A DNA stretch of 64,000 nucleotides from Pseudorhodoferax sp032153935 (GCF_964253035.1 NZ_CAXUQL020000001.1:3968001-4032000), one strand, 5' to 3'; shown: positions 7,886-16,106, numbered from the stretch's first letter. The notes: generated by a model not told the origin, from the letters alone. Program-made: numbers and translations.

Positions 7886-8560
7886 TCAGGCAGCGGCTGG
7901 GCGCGCTGTTAGCAGCCAGCCCGCGACGCCTGCAAGGTCGGGCGCCTCCACGTCGGCCAGCGGCGCGCCGGGCGGCCGCGGCAGGCCCACGCGGTTGTGC
8001 CAGTAGGTGCGCAGCCCCACGGCGGCCGTGCCGAACAGGTCGTAGCCCGAACCGGCCACGAAGGCGGCCTGCTGCGCGGACACGCCGAGCCGCTGCAGCG
8101 CCAGCTGGTAGGGACGCGGGTCGGGCTTGTAGAAGCCGGCCTCCTCGGAGGTGACGACCACGTCCCAGGCGATGCCCAGCCGGTCCGCGGCGCGCGCGCC
8201 GAGGCGGCGCGAGCAGTTGGTCACCACGGCGAGCTTGCAGTGCGGCTGCAATGCGGCCAGCAGTTCGCGTGCGCCGCTCCAGACCGGCAGGCTGTCCCAG
8301 CGGTCCTCCAGCGCCTGCGCCGCGCCGGCGGGCAGGCCGACCGTGGCGGCGGCCTGCTGCACGAGCTGCTCGTAAGGCTGGTAGGCGCCGCAGCCGTAGG
8401 TCAGGCGCAGGTACTCGGCGCGCCAGGCCCGGCCCTGGGCTTCGGAGCCGGCGGCGGCGTTCCAGACCGTCCAGGAGTCGAGCAGGGCGGTCAACAGGTC
8501 GAACAGGACGGCGCGCGGGGCGCCGTCGTCGGTGGCAGGGGCGTGGTGGGGTGTGTCCAT
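7886..8560 (-). CDS. HAD-superfamily hydrolase (haloacid dehalogenase-like)
   Basis: A 224-residue HAD hydrolase. Motif I is VLFDLLTALLDSW with the nucleophile Asp21, motif II is VVTNCS, motif III is EEAGFYKPDPRPY and motif IV lies near AGSGYDLFG. The residue two after the nucleophile is Leu, not the Asp acid/base of phosphatases, so a 2-haloacid-dehalogenase-like or other non-phosphatase role is more likely. It is first in the HAD-Bug-DSD1-RidA operon, divergent from the LysR gene at 8633. Confidence 0.85.
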   Translation of the reverse strand: MDTPHHAPATDDGAPRAVLFDLLTALLDSWTVWNAAAGSEAQGRAWRAEYLRLTYGCGAYQPYEQLVQQAAATVGLPAGAAQALEDRWDSLPVWSGARELLAALQPHCKLAVVTNCSRRLGARAADRLGIAWDVVVTSEEAGFYKPDPRPYQLALQRLGVSAQQAAFVAGSGYDLFGTAAVGLRTYWHNRVGLPRPPGAPLADVEAPDLAGVAGWLLTARPAAA

Positions 8561-8632
8561 GGCGGCAACTGTAGGCGTGTCAGGCCGCTACGGATGTTCA
8601 TTGTTCAGTCATCAATCGTTAAGATCAGCTGA

Positions 8633-9553
8633 ATGCAAATCGACGACCTGCGCCTGGCGGCGGCGCTGCTGCGCGAACCTTCGCTGAGCGCCGCTGCGCG
8701 CGCGCTGGGCGTCACGCCGCCCGCGCTGTCGATGCGCCTGCGCAAGCTGGAGGCCACGCTGGGCGTGGTGCTGGCCCAGCGCACGGCGCGCAAGCTGCAG
8801 CTCACGTCAGAGGGTGAACGCTTGGGCCGCGAAGCCTACGAACTGCTGCAACGGCTGGACGGCCTGCACGAATCGCTGCAGCGCGACGACCAGCGCCTGA
8901 CCGGCACGCTGCGCGTGGCCGCGCCCTTCGGCTACGGCCGCAGCCATGTGGCGCCGGCGCTGGCGCGCTTCTCGCGGCTGCACCCCAGCCTGCGCCTGCA
9001 GCTGGACCTGCGCGAGACGCCCTGGCCCGACCGCAGCGATGCCGACGCCGTGGTGCACGTGGGCACAGTGCGCGATTCGTCGTGGGTGGTGCATCCGCTG
9101 GCCGCCAACGAACGCTGGCTGTGCGCCAGCCCCGGCTACCTGCAGGCGCACGGCACGCCCGCGCGCGCGGCCGACCTGGCCTACCACGCCTGCATCTGCA
9201 TCCGCGAGAACGACGAGGACGTGACGCTCTGGCACCTGCGTCCGGCCGGCGGCGCACGCAAGGCCGAGTCGCTGCGCATCCAGCCCGCCTTCGTCACCAA
9301 CGACGGCAGCGTGGCGCGCCAGTGGGCCGAGGAGGGGTTGGGCCTGGTGCTGCGCTCGGAGTGGGATGCGGCCGGCGCCGTGGCGTCGGGAAAGCTGGTG
9401 CGCGTGATGCCGGACTGGTCGTTCGGCACCGCGCCCGTGGTGCTGCTGGTGCCCACGCGCAAGGGCCGCAGCCCGCGCACGCAGGCGCTGGTGCGCTTCC
9501 TCGTGGAGCAGCGTGGCGATGCCGGCCCGGCCGCGGCCGAGGAGCCTGTGTAG
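8633..9553 (+). CDS. LysR-family transcriptional regulator
   Basis: A 306-residue LysR regulator. Its HTH (MQIDDLRLAAALLREPSLSA, then VTPPALSMRLRKLEATLGV) is typical, followed by a periplasmic-binding-like effector domain. It is divergent from the HAD-Bug-DSD1-RidA operon across a 72-bp, locally AT-rich gap and is its likely regulator. The ATG at 8633 is the natural start for the conserved N terminus. Confidence 0.9.
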   Translation: MQIDDLRLAAALLREPSLSAAARALGVTPPALSMRLRKLEATLGVVLAQRTARKLQLTSEGERLGREAYELLQRLDGLHESLQRDDQRLTGTLRVAAPFGYGRSHVAPALARFSRLHPSLRLQLDLRETPWPDRSDADAVVHVGTVRDSSWVVHPLAANERWLCASPGYLQAHGTPARAADLAYHACICIRENDEDVTLWHLRPAGGARKAESLRIQPAFVTNDGSVARQWAEEGLGLVLRSEWDAAGAVASGKLVRVMPDWSFGTAPVVLLVPTRKGRSPRTQALVRFLVEQRGDAGPAAAEEPV

Positions 9554-9562
9554 GTGGCAGTG

Positions 9563-10045
9563 ATGGCGATGCGCGTGATGGCAGCGTTTGCGTGGGGGGC
9601 ACTGGTAGCAACCGGTGCTGCCCAAGCCGACACCTCAAAGGCCCCGGAGCGCAGAGCCGCCAAAGCTGAGCACTGCCAGCCGCGCACCGAGTTCGTCCCG
9701 GCGTTGTGCACCGTGTCGCTGCCGGCGATCAAGCGCGTTGTCATCGAACGCAATGCACGGGCCTCGCCGTCCGATGGCGCTGAGCCGTCCGATTGCAGCC
9801 GTTTCAGGCTGTCGCCTCGGCAGGTGCGCCGTTTTTTCGCATTGGTGCGACGCATCGACGACCCGAACCCCGAACACGCCATGGATCGCGGGCCCTGTCA
9901 TGCCGAAGGCCGCGTGACCTTTGCCGACGGTCGCACTGGCCACTGGCGAATTGAACAGACTGGCAGCGCCACGCTGTCAGTCGGCAACGATGCACCACTT
10001 GCACTGATGTGCGTTCGCTGCAACTGGTCGCCGTTCCGTCTTTGA
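9563..10045 (+). CDS. Hypothetical secreted protein with six conserved-looking cysteines
   Basis: About 160 residues, family not recognised. The N terminus (MAMRVMAAFAWGALVATGAAQA) is a clear signal peptide, so the protein is probably periplasmic. The mature part has six Cys spread over its length, including CVRC near the C terminus, suggesting disulfides. It starts within 10 bases of the LysR stop. GTG 9554, ATG 9563 and ATG 9569 are all in frame. I prefer 9563 because AGGTGG lies 5 bp upstream. Base composition is less GC-rich than its neighbours, and it abuts a scar region, so it may be a recent arrival. Confidence 0.6.
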   Translation: MAMRVMAAFAWGALVATGAAQADTSKAPERRAAKAEHCQPRTEFVPALCTVSLPAIKRVVIERNARASPSDGAEPSDCSRFRLSPRQVRRFFALVRRIDDPNPEHAMDRGPCHAEGRVTFADGRTGHWRIEQTGSATLSVGNDAPLALMCVRCNWSPFRL

Positions 10046-10109
10046 GGCTTCAGCTTTCGAGCGCACTGGGGTGCCTGCGGTGCGAGCCTCTTCGGACGGC
10101 CGGGCGAGG

Positions 10110-10169
10110 CTCATGGCCACGGCCCGTAGCGTGGGCCTGTTGGCGCACAGCCTGGAGCAGCTGGGCGTG
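10110..10169 (+). pseudogene. 60-bp fragment of a citrate synthase gene
   Basis: These bases match positions 1691-1750 of the HTH-citrate synthase gene at 54 of 60 positions by direct comparison. In one frame they encode LMATARSVGLLAHSLEQLGV, against IMATARSVGLLAHSIEQLGV in the intact gene. Similarity stops abruptly on both sides and no start or stop belongs to it. This is a remnant of a second citrate synthase-like gene or of a recombination event. Confidence 0.75.
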
Positions 10170-10313
10170 TTGCCGGGCCTGGCGTCGGCGTGCAGCGGCC
10201 AGCGTGGCTTTGTCGACGAACTGCGTGAGGGACTCACCATCGTGCAGCGCGCTTTCGATCTGTTCGCGTACCGCGGGCATGACCGGTCCAGGTGGGAGTC
10301 GGGCGGTGTTCAT
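10170..10313 (-). pseudogene. Truncated antitoxin-like gene (YlcI/YnfO-like)
   Basis: Read from the ATG at 10313, the product begins MNTARLPPGPVMPAVREQIE and continues ALHDGESLTQFVDKATLAAAR, then RRRQARQ. This resembles small ribbon-helix-helix-type antitoxins of the YlcI/YnfO group (recalled family pattern, not searched). After about 48 residues the frame runs into the antisense strand of the citrate synthase fragment, so the normal C terminus is missing. No toxin gene is adjacent. The open frame continues to 10050, and a chimeric 87-residue product is possible but unlikely to work. Confidence 0.5.
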
Positions 10314-10375
10314 GGGCCAGTCGTCGCGCAATTGCGATGCGATTCCCAGCGCTTGCGGCAGGCCTCTGAGAGCCG

Positions 10376-11599
10376 TCAGTCCGCGATGTTGCACTCCCGC
10401 CGCAGCAGCGCCAGCGCGTCCGCGGTGCCATGCACCTGGTCGCTGCGCAGCACGGGCTCGGCCTCGGCGATGAAGGCATTCCACAGCTGCAGGTAGTCGC
10501 TGCGCAGCGCGACCGGCGCATGTTGCGCGATGAACTGGCGCGGCAGGTCAGCATCCAGGCCCGACTTCTGGATCTTCCTGACCAGGGCCAATGCGGTCTT
10601 CTCGCTCAGCAGCGTGGCGTGCCTGCCGCCCGTGGCGATGCGCAGGAACAGCGTCAGCAGCGAGCTGTCGTCGCCGTGGCCCTCGGTGGCCTTGTCCCAC
10701 AGCGCGCTGTTGCTGCGCTCGAAGTGCTCGATCTCGGCCAGCGCATCCTCGGACCAGAAGTAGCGGCCCAGGAAGGCCGGTGTCTGGTCGAACAGCTTGC
10801 GCACGCCGACCGTGGCATCGAGGATCCTGGGCAGGTCCTGCACGATGGACGCCAGCACGGACTGCACGACGTCGATGGTCGAAGCCGGCAGGTCCCTGGG
10901 CAGAGCGAGGGGCACCTGGGCCGGCTCGGCGTACTTCCTGCGCAGGCCCAACACCATCTTCTCGAAGGCGGGCCAGTCCGGCATGGCGTTGCGCCGGCAT
11001 GCGCGCACCAGCAGGGCCGTGCGCAGCACGGCGTCGGCGTCCTTGCCGGCGTCTTCCAGGTCGTCGGCGTCCAGGCCGAGCTGCGCGGCCATCCAGGTGG
11101 CCGCCTCCACCAGCGCCGTGGCGTGGCTGCGCGCGGCGCGCTCGGCCTGCACCTCGGTCAGGCTGCGCAGCGACCACTTGGCCAGCAAGGGGATGTGCCT
11201 GTCCTCGAAGACGCCATGCTCCTGCATGCCGAAGTGGCTGCTCTGCGGCATCACGATCAGCGCCTTGAGCATGTCCGAGCCGCCCTTGGAGCGCGACAGC
11301 AGGCTGTGGTCGCGCAGGGACTCGGCCGCGCGGTCCAGGTCGCCGCCGCAGGAATCCTCCAGGTACAGGCTCACGAGGTTGACCAGGCGCGTGCGCGCCA
11401 GTTCCAGGTCGGGCCGCAGGTACTCGGTGCCGAAGTAGCGCGCGATCTGCACCATGCCCTTGGGCGCCTCCTGGCACATCGCGGCCAGCTTCTCGGGCAC
11501 GAGGATGCCGTGGCGAACGCCGTGCTGCAGCGCCTTCTCGAAGAAGGGGCGCTCGTCGAACAGTGCGACGGACTGGGCGGCCTGCTCTGGATGCTCCAT
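10376..11599 (-). CDS. Hypothetical protein of a J-domain operon (407 aa)
   Basis: Family not recognised. The 407-residue product (start MEHPEQAAQSVALFDERPFF) appears soluble and largely helical, without signal peptide or membrane segment. A Cys/His-containing stretch (EDSCGGDLDRAAESLRDHS) and an Arg/Lys-rich middle give no clear catalytic motif. It is last in a four-gene minus-strand operon; its ATG shares a base with the TGA of the preceding gene (TGATG at 11597-11601), implying translational coupling. Its partners include a J-domain protein, so it may be a client or part of a chaperone-assisted complex (inference). Confidence 0.75.
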   Translation of the reverse strand: MEHPEQAAQSVALFDERPFFEKALQHGVRHGILVPEKLAAMCQEAPKGMVQIARYFGTEYLRPDLELARTRLVNLVSLYLEDSCGGDLDRAAESLRDHSLLSRSKGGSDMLKALIVMPQSSHFGMQEHGVFEDRHIPLLAKWSLRSLTEVQAERAARSHATALVEAATWMAAQLGLDADDLEDAGKDADAVLRTALLVRACRRNAMPDWPAFEKMVLGLRRKYAEPAQVPLALPRDLPASTIDVVQSVLASIVQDLPRILDATVGVRKLFDQTPAFLGRYFWSEDALAEIEHFERSNSALWDKATEGHGDDSSLLTLFLRIATGGRHATLLSEKTALALVRKIQKSGLDADLPRQFIAQHAPVALRSDYLQLWNAFIAEAEPVLRSDQVHGTADALALLRRECNIAD

Positions 11600-12348
11600 C
11601 AGATGGCCGATTCTTCGTCGTCCTCGCGCGCGGCGGGGGTGCTGCGGCCGCGGTCGGTGTCGCTGGTCTCCACGCGCACGTCTTCCTCGCCGGCCTCTTC
11701 CTCGTCGTCCGTGCCCAGGTGGTGGGCACGCGCCTGGGCGCGCAGCACCAGCAGCGTCTCGGTGAACAGGTCGGGGGTCTCGTAGCGCATGCGCCAGGCC
11801 AGCTCCATCCAGTCCTGGTCGGCCACCTCTTCGAGATCGATCTTGGGGCTGGCGTAGGCCGAGCCCAGCAGCGCCTGCTCGGACAGCATCTCGCCGTCTT
11901 CCTCGACGGTGTCGAAGGTGCCGGTGCGCGCGAAGGCCTCGATGCGGGCCCACTTCTCCGCGAAGTAGTTGGCCATGGCCTCGCTGCCGCCTTCCAGGTC
12001 GCCCACCGCGGTCAGGAAGGCCACGGGGTCGGCGTCCTCGCGGAAGATGATGGAGTTCACCATGCCGCGCAAATGCGTGTGGGTGAGGTCCTTGTAGCGC
12101 TTCTCGATCACGATGGCGCGCGCGAACTGCTCGGGCGTGACCAGCAGGTTCACGACCGATTCGCGCGAGGGGTCGTACTCGCGCATGACCGCCAGGATGT
12201 CCTTGGGCGCGAGCTGGTCCAGCACCACCATCAGCGCGCGGTCGCCCTCGGCGTCGGCCAGTTCGGTGAGGGCCGACTCGGCACCGGAAATGTCGCCTGC
12301 GGCGATCAGGCTCTGGGTCTTCTCGATCAGGGCGAGGTGGTTGTTCAT
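11599..12348 (-). CDS. Hypothetical protein with acidic C-terminal tail (249 aa)
   Basis: Family not recognised. It starts MNNHLALIEKTQSLIAAGDI; the first 200 residues look alpha-helical, with short repeated-helix character (AAGDISGAESALTELADAEG), while the last 40 are strongly acidic (TDDEEEAGEEDVRVE). No signal peptide. The gene begins 2 bp after the stop of the 189-residue gene and overlaps the next by one base. An acidic tail is shared with the 189-residue neighbour, suggesting that both act in one complex. Confidence 0.75.
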   Translation of the reverse strand: MNNHLALIEKTQSLIAAGDISGAESALTELADAEGDRALMVVLDQLAPKDILAVMREYDPSRESVVNLLVTPEQFARAIVIEKRYKDLTHTHLRGMVNSIIFREDADPVAFLTAVGDLEGGSEAMANYFAEKWARIEAFARTGTFDTVEEDGEMLSEQALLGSAYASPKIDLEEVADQDWMELAWRMRYETPDLFTETLLVLRAQARAHHLGTDDEEEAGEEDVRVETSDTDRGRSTPAAREDDEESAI

Positions 12349-12350
12349 GT

Positions 12351-12920
12351 TCAGTCCTTGCGGTCGAAGCCCTGCTCGGCGGCCCAGTCGGCGCGGGCGT
12401 CCTCGCGGGTCTGGGCGTCGGCGTCGTCCAGGTCGTCGGCGGAGAGGGGCTGGCGGTCTTCTGCGTCGCGGTCGTCGTCGTGTTCCTCGTCGGCATCGTC
12501 CGCCTCATCGCTGTCCTGCGCGCCGGCATGCCGGCTGCTGCCGACCATGTACTCCAGCGCGGCGGCCACGCAGAGGAAGTTGTCGCCTCCAGGGTGCTTG
12601 CGCAGCGTCTGTACTGTGGCCTGCGCCCAGGGGGCGATCTGGATGCTCTCGCTGAGGCTGTCCCAGGCGGTCAGGTTGCCGGCCTCGCAGGCCAGCAGGC
12701 GCTCCATCGCCGGCCCGGAGCGGAACTGGAAGGCCTTGTGCAGCACCACGGCCACCATCTCGGGGCTCAGCTCCAGCATGGCGACCAGGAAGCCGATTTC
12801 CTTGCGCCGTTCGGCCAGTCGCCGGTCCAGCACATTCGCGCCCTCGGAGTCCTGGCGCATGTCGTCGAGTTCGGCCAGGTAGGCGGTGCGCAGGTTGCGG
12901 AAGAAAGGAGAAACGTGCAT
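12351..12920 (-). CDS. Hypothetical protein with very acidic C-terminal tail (189 aa)
   Basis: Family not recognised. It starts MHVSPFFRNLRTAYLAELDD at the ATG at 12920, with AAGGAG-like sequence not evident upstream. The N-terminal 130 residues are mixed helix with a conserved-looking hydrophobic stretch (EIGFLVAMLELSPEMVAVVL). The rest is dominated by Asp/Glu (DEADDADEEHDDDRDAED). It lies 8 bp downstream of the J-domain gene and 2 bp upstream of the 249-residue gene. Confidence 0.75.
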   Translation of the reverse strand: MHVSPFFRNLRTAYLAELDDMRQDSEGANVLDRRLAERRKEIGFLVAMLELSPEMVAVVLHKAFQFRSGPAMERLLACEAGNLTAWDSLSESIQIAPWAQATVQTLRKHPGGDNFLCVAAALEYMVGSSRHAGAQDSDEADDADEEHDDDRDAEDRQPLSADDLDDADAQTREDARADWAAEQGFDRKD

Positions 12921-12928
12921 CGGGGGGG

Positions 12929-13204
12929 CTAGGTCAGCGTGCGGAAATAGTCTGCCCAGATGCCACGCGCCGTTTCCAGCGGATCGTCGAGCAGGTTGCG
13001 CTTGCGGTTGTTGTCGTAGGCCTCGCGCTTGTCGGCGTCGCCCAGGATGTCGTAGGCCTCCTGGATGGCGCGAAAGCGCGTGGCGGCGTCGGCGGCGGTG
13101 CTGCGGTCCGGGTGGTGCAGGGCGGCCTGTTGGCGGTAGGCCTTCTTGATGTCCGCCAGGCTCGCGCCAGGGCCGACACCCAGGGCGAGATAGTGGTCTT
13201 GCAT
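12929..13204 (-). CDS. Stand-alone J-domain (DnaJ-type) protein
   Basis: A 91-residue protein that is almost only a J domain: DHYLALGVGPGASLADIKKA, the HPD tripeptide in HHPDRS at about residue 31, and AIQEAYDILGDADKREAYD. J domains stimulate the ATPase of Hsp70 (DnaK). No Gly/Phe-rich or zinc-finger region follows, so it is a specialised co-chaperone and not DnaJ itself. It is first in the operon with three uncharacterised proteins and is divergent from arsR. I chose the ATG at 13204, which directly precedes the J domain. Confidence 0.85.
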   Translation of the reverse strand: MQDHYLALGVGPGASLADIKKAYRQQAALHHPDRSTAADAATRFRAIQEAYDILGDADKREAYDNNRKRNLLDDPLETARGIWADYFRTLT

Positions 13205-13332
13205 GCGGTGGCTGGCTGCGGTCCGCCGTGGGCGGCGAACGGCAAAAGGCCGCGATTGTAGAAGGGCGCGCGGCATGCCGTGGCGCGCAAGGCAGCAGCA
13301 GGCCCGCGCCTCGTGGGGCAGCTGCGCAGATG

Positions 13333-13361
13333 TGCTGATATTTCAATAATCGTTGTATAGT
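13333..13361 (+). promoter_or_regulatory. ars operon promoter/operator
   Basis: Upstream of arsR a local AT-rich stretch contains TATAGT (13356-13361) as a -10, with a weak TGCTGA (13333-13338) 17 bp earlier. An imperfect dyad ATA...CAA-TAATCG-TTG-TAT (13338-13358) covers the spacer and -10, where an ArsR repressor would bind. The -10 ends only 6 bases before the ATG and no Shine-Dalgarno is seen, so the transcript may be leaderless. Confidence 0.5.
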
Positions 13362-13367
13362 CGATCA

Positions 13368-13691
13368 ATGGACGAAACCGATGCCGTGCAATCCCTCGCA
13401 GCCCTGGCCCATGGCATGCGTTTGCGCGTGTTCCGCGCCCTGGTGGTGGCGGGCGCCGATGGCCTGGTGCCGGGCGCGCTGGCCGGGCAGTTGCAGGTGG
13501 CGCCCAACGCGCTGTCGTTCCACCTCAAGGAGCTGAGCCACGCCGGCCTGGTGACGCAGGAGCGCCAGGGCCGCAACCTGGTCTACCGCGCGTCGTTCGA
13601 CACGATGAACGCGCTGCTGGCCTACCTGACCGACAACTGCTGCGAGGGCGCAGCTTGCGCCATCACCGATGCAGCGCCGTGCCAATGCTGA
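13368..13691 (+). CDS. arsR: ArsR-family metalloregulator
   Basis: A 107-residue winged-helix repressor at the head of the arsenic operon. The HTH (LAGQLQVAPNALSFHLKELS) and wing (LVTQERQGRNLVYRAS) match ArsR. The C-terminal cysteine cluster (DNCCEGAAC plus CQC) is the probable As(III)-binding site, as in ArsR subtypes whose sensor cysteines lie at the C terminus. The ATG at 13368 is directly downstream of an operator-like dyad. An in-frame TTG at 13353 would add five residues. Confidence 0.92.
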   Translation: MDETDAVQSLAALAHGMRLRVFRALVVAGADGLVPGALAGQLQVAPNALSFHLKELSHAGLVTQERQGRNLVYRASFDTMNALLAYLTDNCCEGAACAITDAAPCQC

Positions 13692-13713
13692 ACACAACTT
13701 CGCAACCCACACC

Positions 13714-14211
13714 ATGACCACCCCTCCCGCCCTGAACGTGCTGTTCATCTGCACCGGCAACTCGGCCCGCTCGATCCTGGCCGAGGGCATGCTCAACCAG
13801 CTCGGCCGCGGGCGCTTCCGTGCCTACTCGGCTGGCAGCCAGCCCAAGGGCCAGGTGCATCCGTTGGCCCTGCAGACACTCGCGCACCTGCACTTCGAAC
13901 ACACCGGCTTTTCCAGCAAGAGCTGGGGCAGCTTCGCGGTGCCAGACGCGCCGCAGATGGACTTCGTGATCACCGTCTGCGACCAGGCCGCCGGCGAGGC
14001 CTGCCCGGTCTGGCCCGGCCAGCCGATCACGGCGCACTGGGGCGTGCCCGATCCGGCTGCGGTCGAGGGCCCCGGCGAAGCGCAGGAACGCGCCTTCCTG
14101 GACACGGCCGTCACGCTCAAGCGCCGCATCGAGTTCCTGCTGGCGCTGCCGCTGGCCAAGCTGGAGACGCTGGCCATCCAGCGCGAAGTGCGCGACATCG
14201 GCAAGCGCTGA
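13714..14211 (+). CDS. arsC: Arsenate reductase ArsC, thioredoxin-type (LMW phosphatase fold)
   Basis: A 165-residue arsenate reductase of the low-molecular-weight tyrosine phosphatase fold. The P-loop FICTGNSARS holds the nucleophile Cys13, and WGVPDPAAVEG supplies the general-acid Asp. It reduces arsenate to arsenite for export. The ATG at 13714 puts the P-loop at the usual distance from the N terminus. It follows arsR by 22 bp and precedes a second reductase of the same fold by 14 bp; the two are paralogues. Confidence 0.9.
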   Translation: MTTPPALNVLFICTGNSARSILAEGMLNQLGRGRFRAYSAGSQPKGQVHPLALQTLAHLHFEHTGFSSKSWGSFAVPDAPQMDFVITVCDQAAGEACPVWPGQPITAHWGVPDPAAVEGPGEAQERAFLDTAVTLKRRIEFLLALPLAKLETLAIQREVRDIGKR

Positions 14212-14225
14212 AAGCTTGTGAAGAC

Positions 14226-14711
14226 ATGACGACGAACATCCTGATCCTGTGCACCCACAACTCCGCGCGCAGCGTGTTGTCCGAGGGCATGCTGAACCAC
14301 TGGGCGCAGCAGCTGGGCGCCGACGTGCGCGCCCACAGCGCCGGCAGCGCACCCAGCGGGCGCATCAACGCGATGGCCACCGAGGTGCTGCAGGCGGCCG
14401 GCATCGACACGGCCGGCCACCGCAGCAAGAGCTGGGACGAATTCACCGGCGATGCCGCGCCGCGCATGCGCGTGGTGATCACGGTCTGCGACAGTGCGGC
14501 GAACGAGACCTGCCCGTACTGGCCCGGCTCGCCGGTCCAGATCCACTGGGGCTACCCGGACCCGTCGAACGCCGGCAGCAACGCCGGCGAGAGGCGCACC
14601 GCCTTCGAGGCCACGCGCCAGGCCATCGGTGAACGCATGCGCCGGCTGGCGCAGCTGCCCTTCGACACGCTGGACGACGCGCAGCTGCGCGCCGCACTGC
14701 AAAGCCTCTGA
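14226..14711 (+). CDS. arsC: Arsenate reductase ArsC, second thioredoxin-type copy
   Basis: A 161-residue paralogue of the upstream reductase. It has the P-loop LILCTHNSARS (nucleophile Cys9), the motif DVRAHSAGSAPSGRINAMA and the acid loop WGYPDPSNAGSNAGE. The two copies differ at many residues, so this is an old duplication or a separate acquisition, not a recent tandem copy. It is followed by arsB. Confidence 0.9.
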   Translation: MTTNILILCTHNSARSVLSEGMLNHWAQQLGADVRAHSAGSAPSGRINAMATEVLQAAGIDTAGHRSKSWDEFTGDAAPRMRVVITVCDSAANETCPYWPGSPVQIHWGYPDPSNAGSNAGERRTAFEATRQAIGERMRRLAQLPFDTLDDAQLRAALQSL

Positions 14712-14794
14712 ACCCAGGCGGGCCGGCCTGCCGCGGCGTCTCCGTGGCGTCTTGGCGGCGGCTGCCCTGTGCCACATCTTTTCCACCACGCACC

Positions 14795-16081
14795 ATGCTT
14801 GCCGCCATCCTCATCTTCCTGTTCACGCTGGTGCTCGTCATCTGGCAGCCGCGCGGCCTGGGCATCGGCTGGAGCGCCTCGCTCGGCGCGGTGCTCGCGC
14901 TGCTGTTCGGCGTGGTGCAGCTGGCCGACATCCCGGTGGTCTGGCAGATCGTCTGGAACGCCACCGCCACCTTCGTGGCCGTGATCGTCATCAGCCTGCT
15001 GCTCGACGAAGCCGGCTTCTTCGAATGGGCCGCGCTGCACGTGGCGCGCTGGGGCGGCGGGCGCGGCACCCGGCTGTTCGCCTTCATCGTGCTGCTGGGC
15101 GCGGCCGTGGCGGCGCTGTTCGCCAACGACGGCGCGGCGCTGATCCTCACGCCCATCGTCATGGCCATGCTGGTGGCGCTGGGCTTCTCGCCCGCGGCCA
15201 CGCTGGCCTTCGTGATGGCGGCCGGCTTCATCGCCGACACGGCCAGCCTGCCGCTGATCGTCTCCAACCTGGTCAACATCGTCTCGGCCGACTTTTTCGG
15301 CATCGGCTTCGACCAGTACGCGGCCGTGATGGTGCCGGTGAACATCGCCGCGGTGGCGGCCAGCCTGCTGGTGCTGTTCGGGTACTTCCGCCGCAGCATT
15401 CCGGCCCGCTACGACATGGCCCAGCTCAAGGCGCCGGCCGCCGCCATCCGCGATGCGGCCACCTTCCGCGCCGGCTGGGTGGTGCTGGCGCTGCTGCTGG
15501 TGGGCTTCTTCGGCCTGGAGCCGCTGGGCGTGCCCGTGAGCGCGGTGGCGGCCGTGGGCGCGGTGGTGCTGCTGGCGGTGGCAGGGCGGGGCGCGGTCAT
15601 CAGCACGCGCAAGGTGCTGCACGGCGCGCCGTGGCAGATCGTGGTGTTCTCGCTGGGCATGTACCTGGTGGTCTACGGGCTGCGCAACGCCGGGCTGACC
15701 GACCGCATCGCCACGCTGCTCGACTGGTTCGCGCAGGGGGGCGTCTGGGGCGCGGCGCTCGGAACGGGCGTGCTCACGGCGCTGCTGTCCTCGGTCATGA
15801 ACAACATGCCCACGGTGCTGATCGGTGCGTTGTCCATCGACGCATCGCAGGCCAGCGGCGCAGTGAAGGAGGCCATGGTTTACGCCAACGTGATCGGCTG
15901 CGACCTGGGCCCCAAGATCACGCCCATCGGCAGCCTGGCCACGCTGCTGTGGCTGCACGTGCTGCAGAAGAAGGGCATGGCCATTGCCTGGGGCACCTAC
16001 TTCCGCGTGGGCATCGTGCTCACGCTGCCGGTGCTGCTGGTGACACTGTCGGCACTGGCGCTGCGGCTCAGCCTGGGCTGA
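14795..16081 (+). CDS. arsB: Arsenite efflux permease ArsB
   Basis: A 428-residue inner-membrane protein with about 11-12 hydrophobic segments. The motifs LFANDGAALILTPIV and SSVMNNMPTVLIGALSID, and the late CDLGPKITPIGSLATLLW, are typical of ArsB (ion transporter superfamily, arsenite/proton antiport). No arsA is seen, so export is secondary. The ATG at 14795 begins the first membrane helix (MLAAILIFLFTLVLVIW). It lies between arsC genes in the operon. Confidence 0.93.
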   Translation: MLAAILIFLFTLVLVIWQPRGLGIGWSASLGAVLALLFGVVQLADIPVVWQIVWNATATFVAVIVISLLLDEAGFFEWAALHVARWGGGRGTRLFAFIVLLGAAVAALFANDGAALILTPIVMAMLVALGFSPAATLAFVMAAGFIADTASLPLIVSNLVNIVSADFFGIGFDQYAAVMVPVNIAAVAASLLVLFGYFRRSIPARYDMAQLKAPAAAIRDAATFRAGWVVLALLLVGFFGLEPLGVPVSAVAAVGAVVLLAVAGRGAVISTRKVLHGAPWQIVVFSLGMYLVVYGLRNAGLTDRIATLLDWFAQGGVWGAALGTGVLTALLSSVMNNMPTVLIGALSIDASQASGAVKEAMVYANVIGCDLGPKITPIGSLATLLWLHVLQKKGMAIAWGTYFRVGIVLTLPVLLVTLSALALRLSLG

Positions 16082-16106
16082 ACCTGAATCGACTGAAGGA
16101 ACCGAG

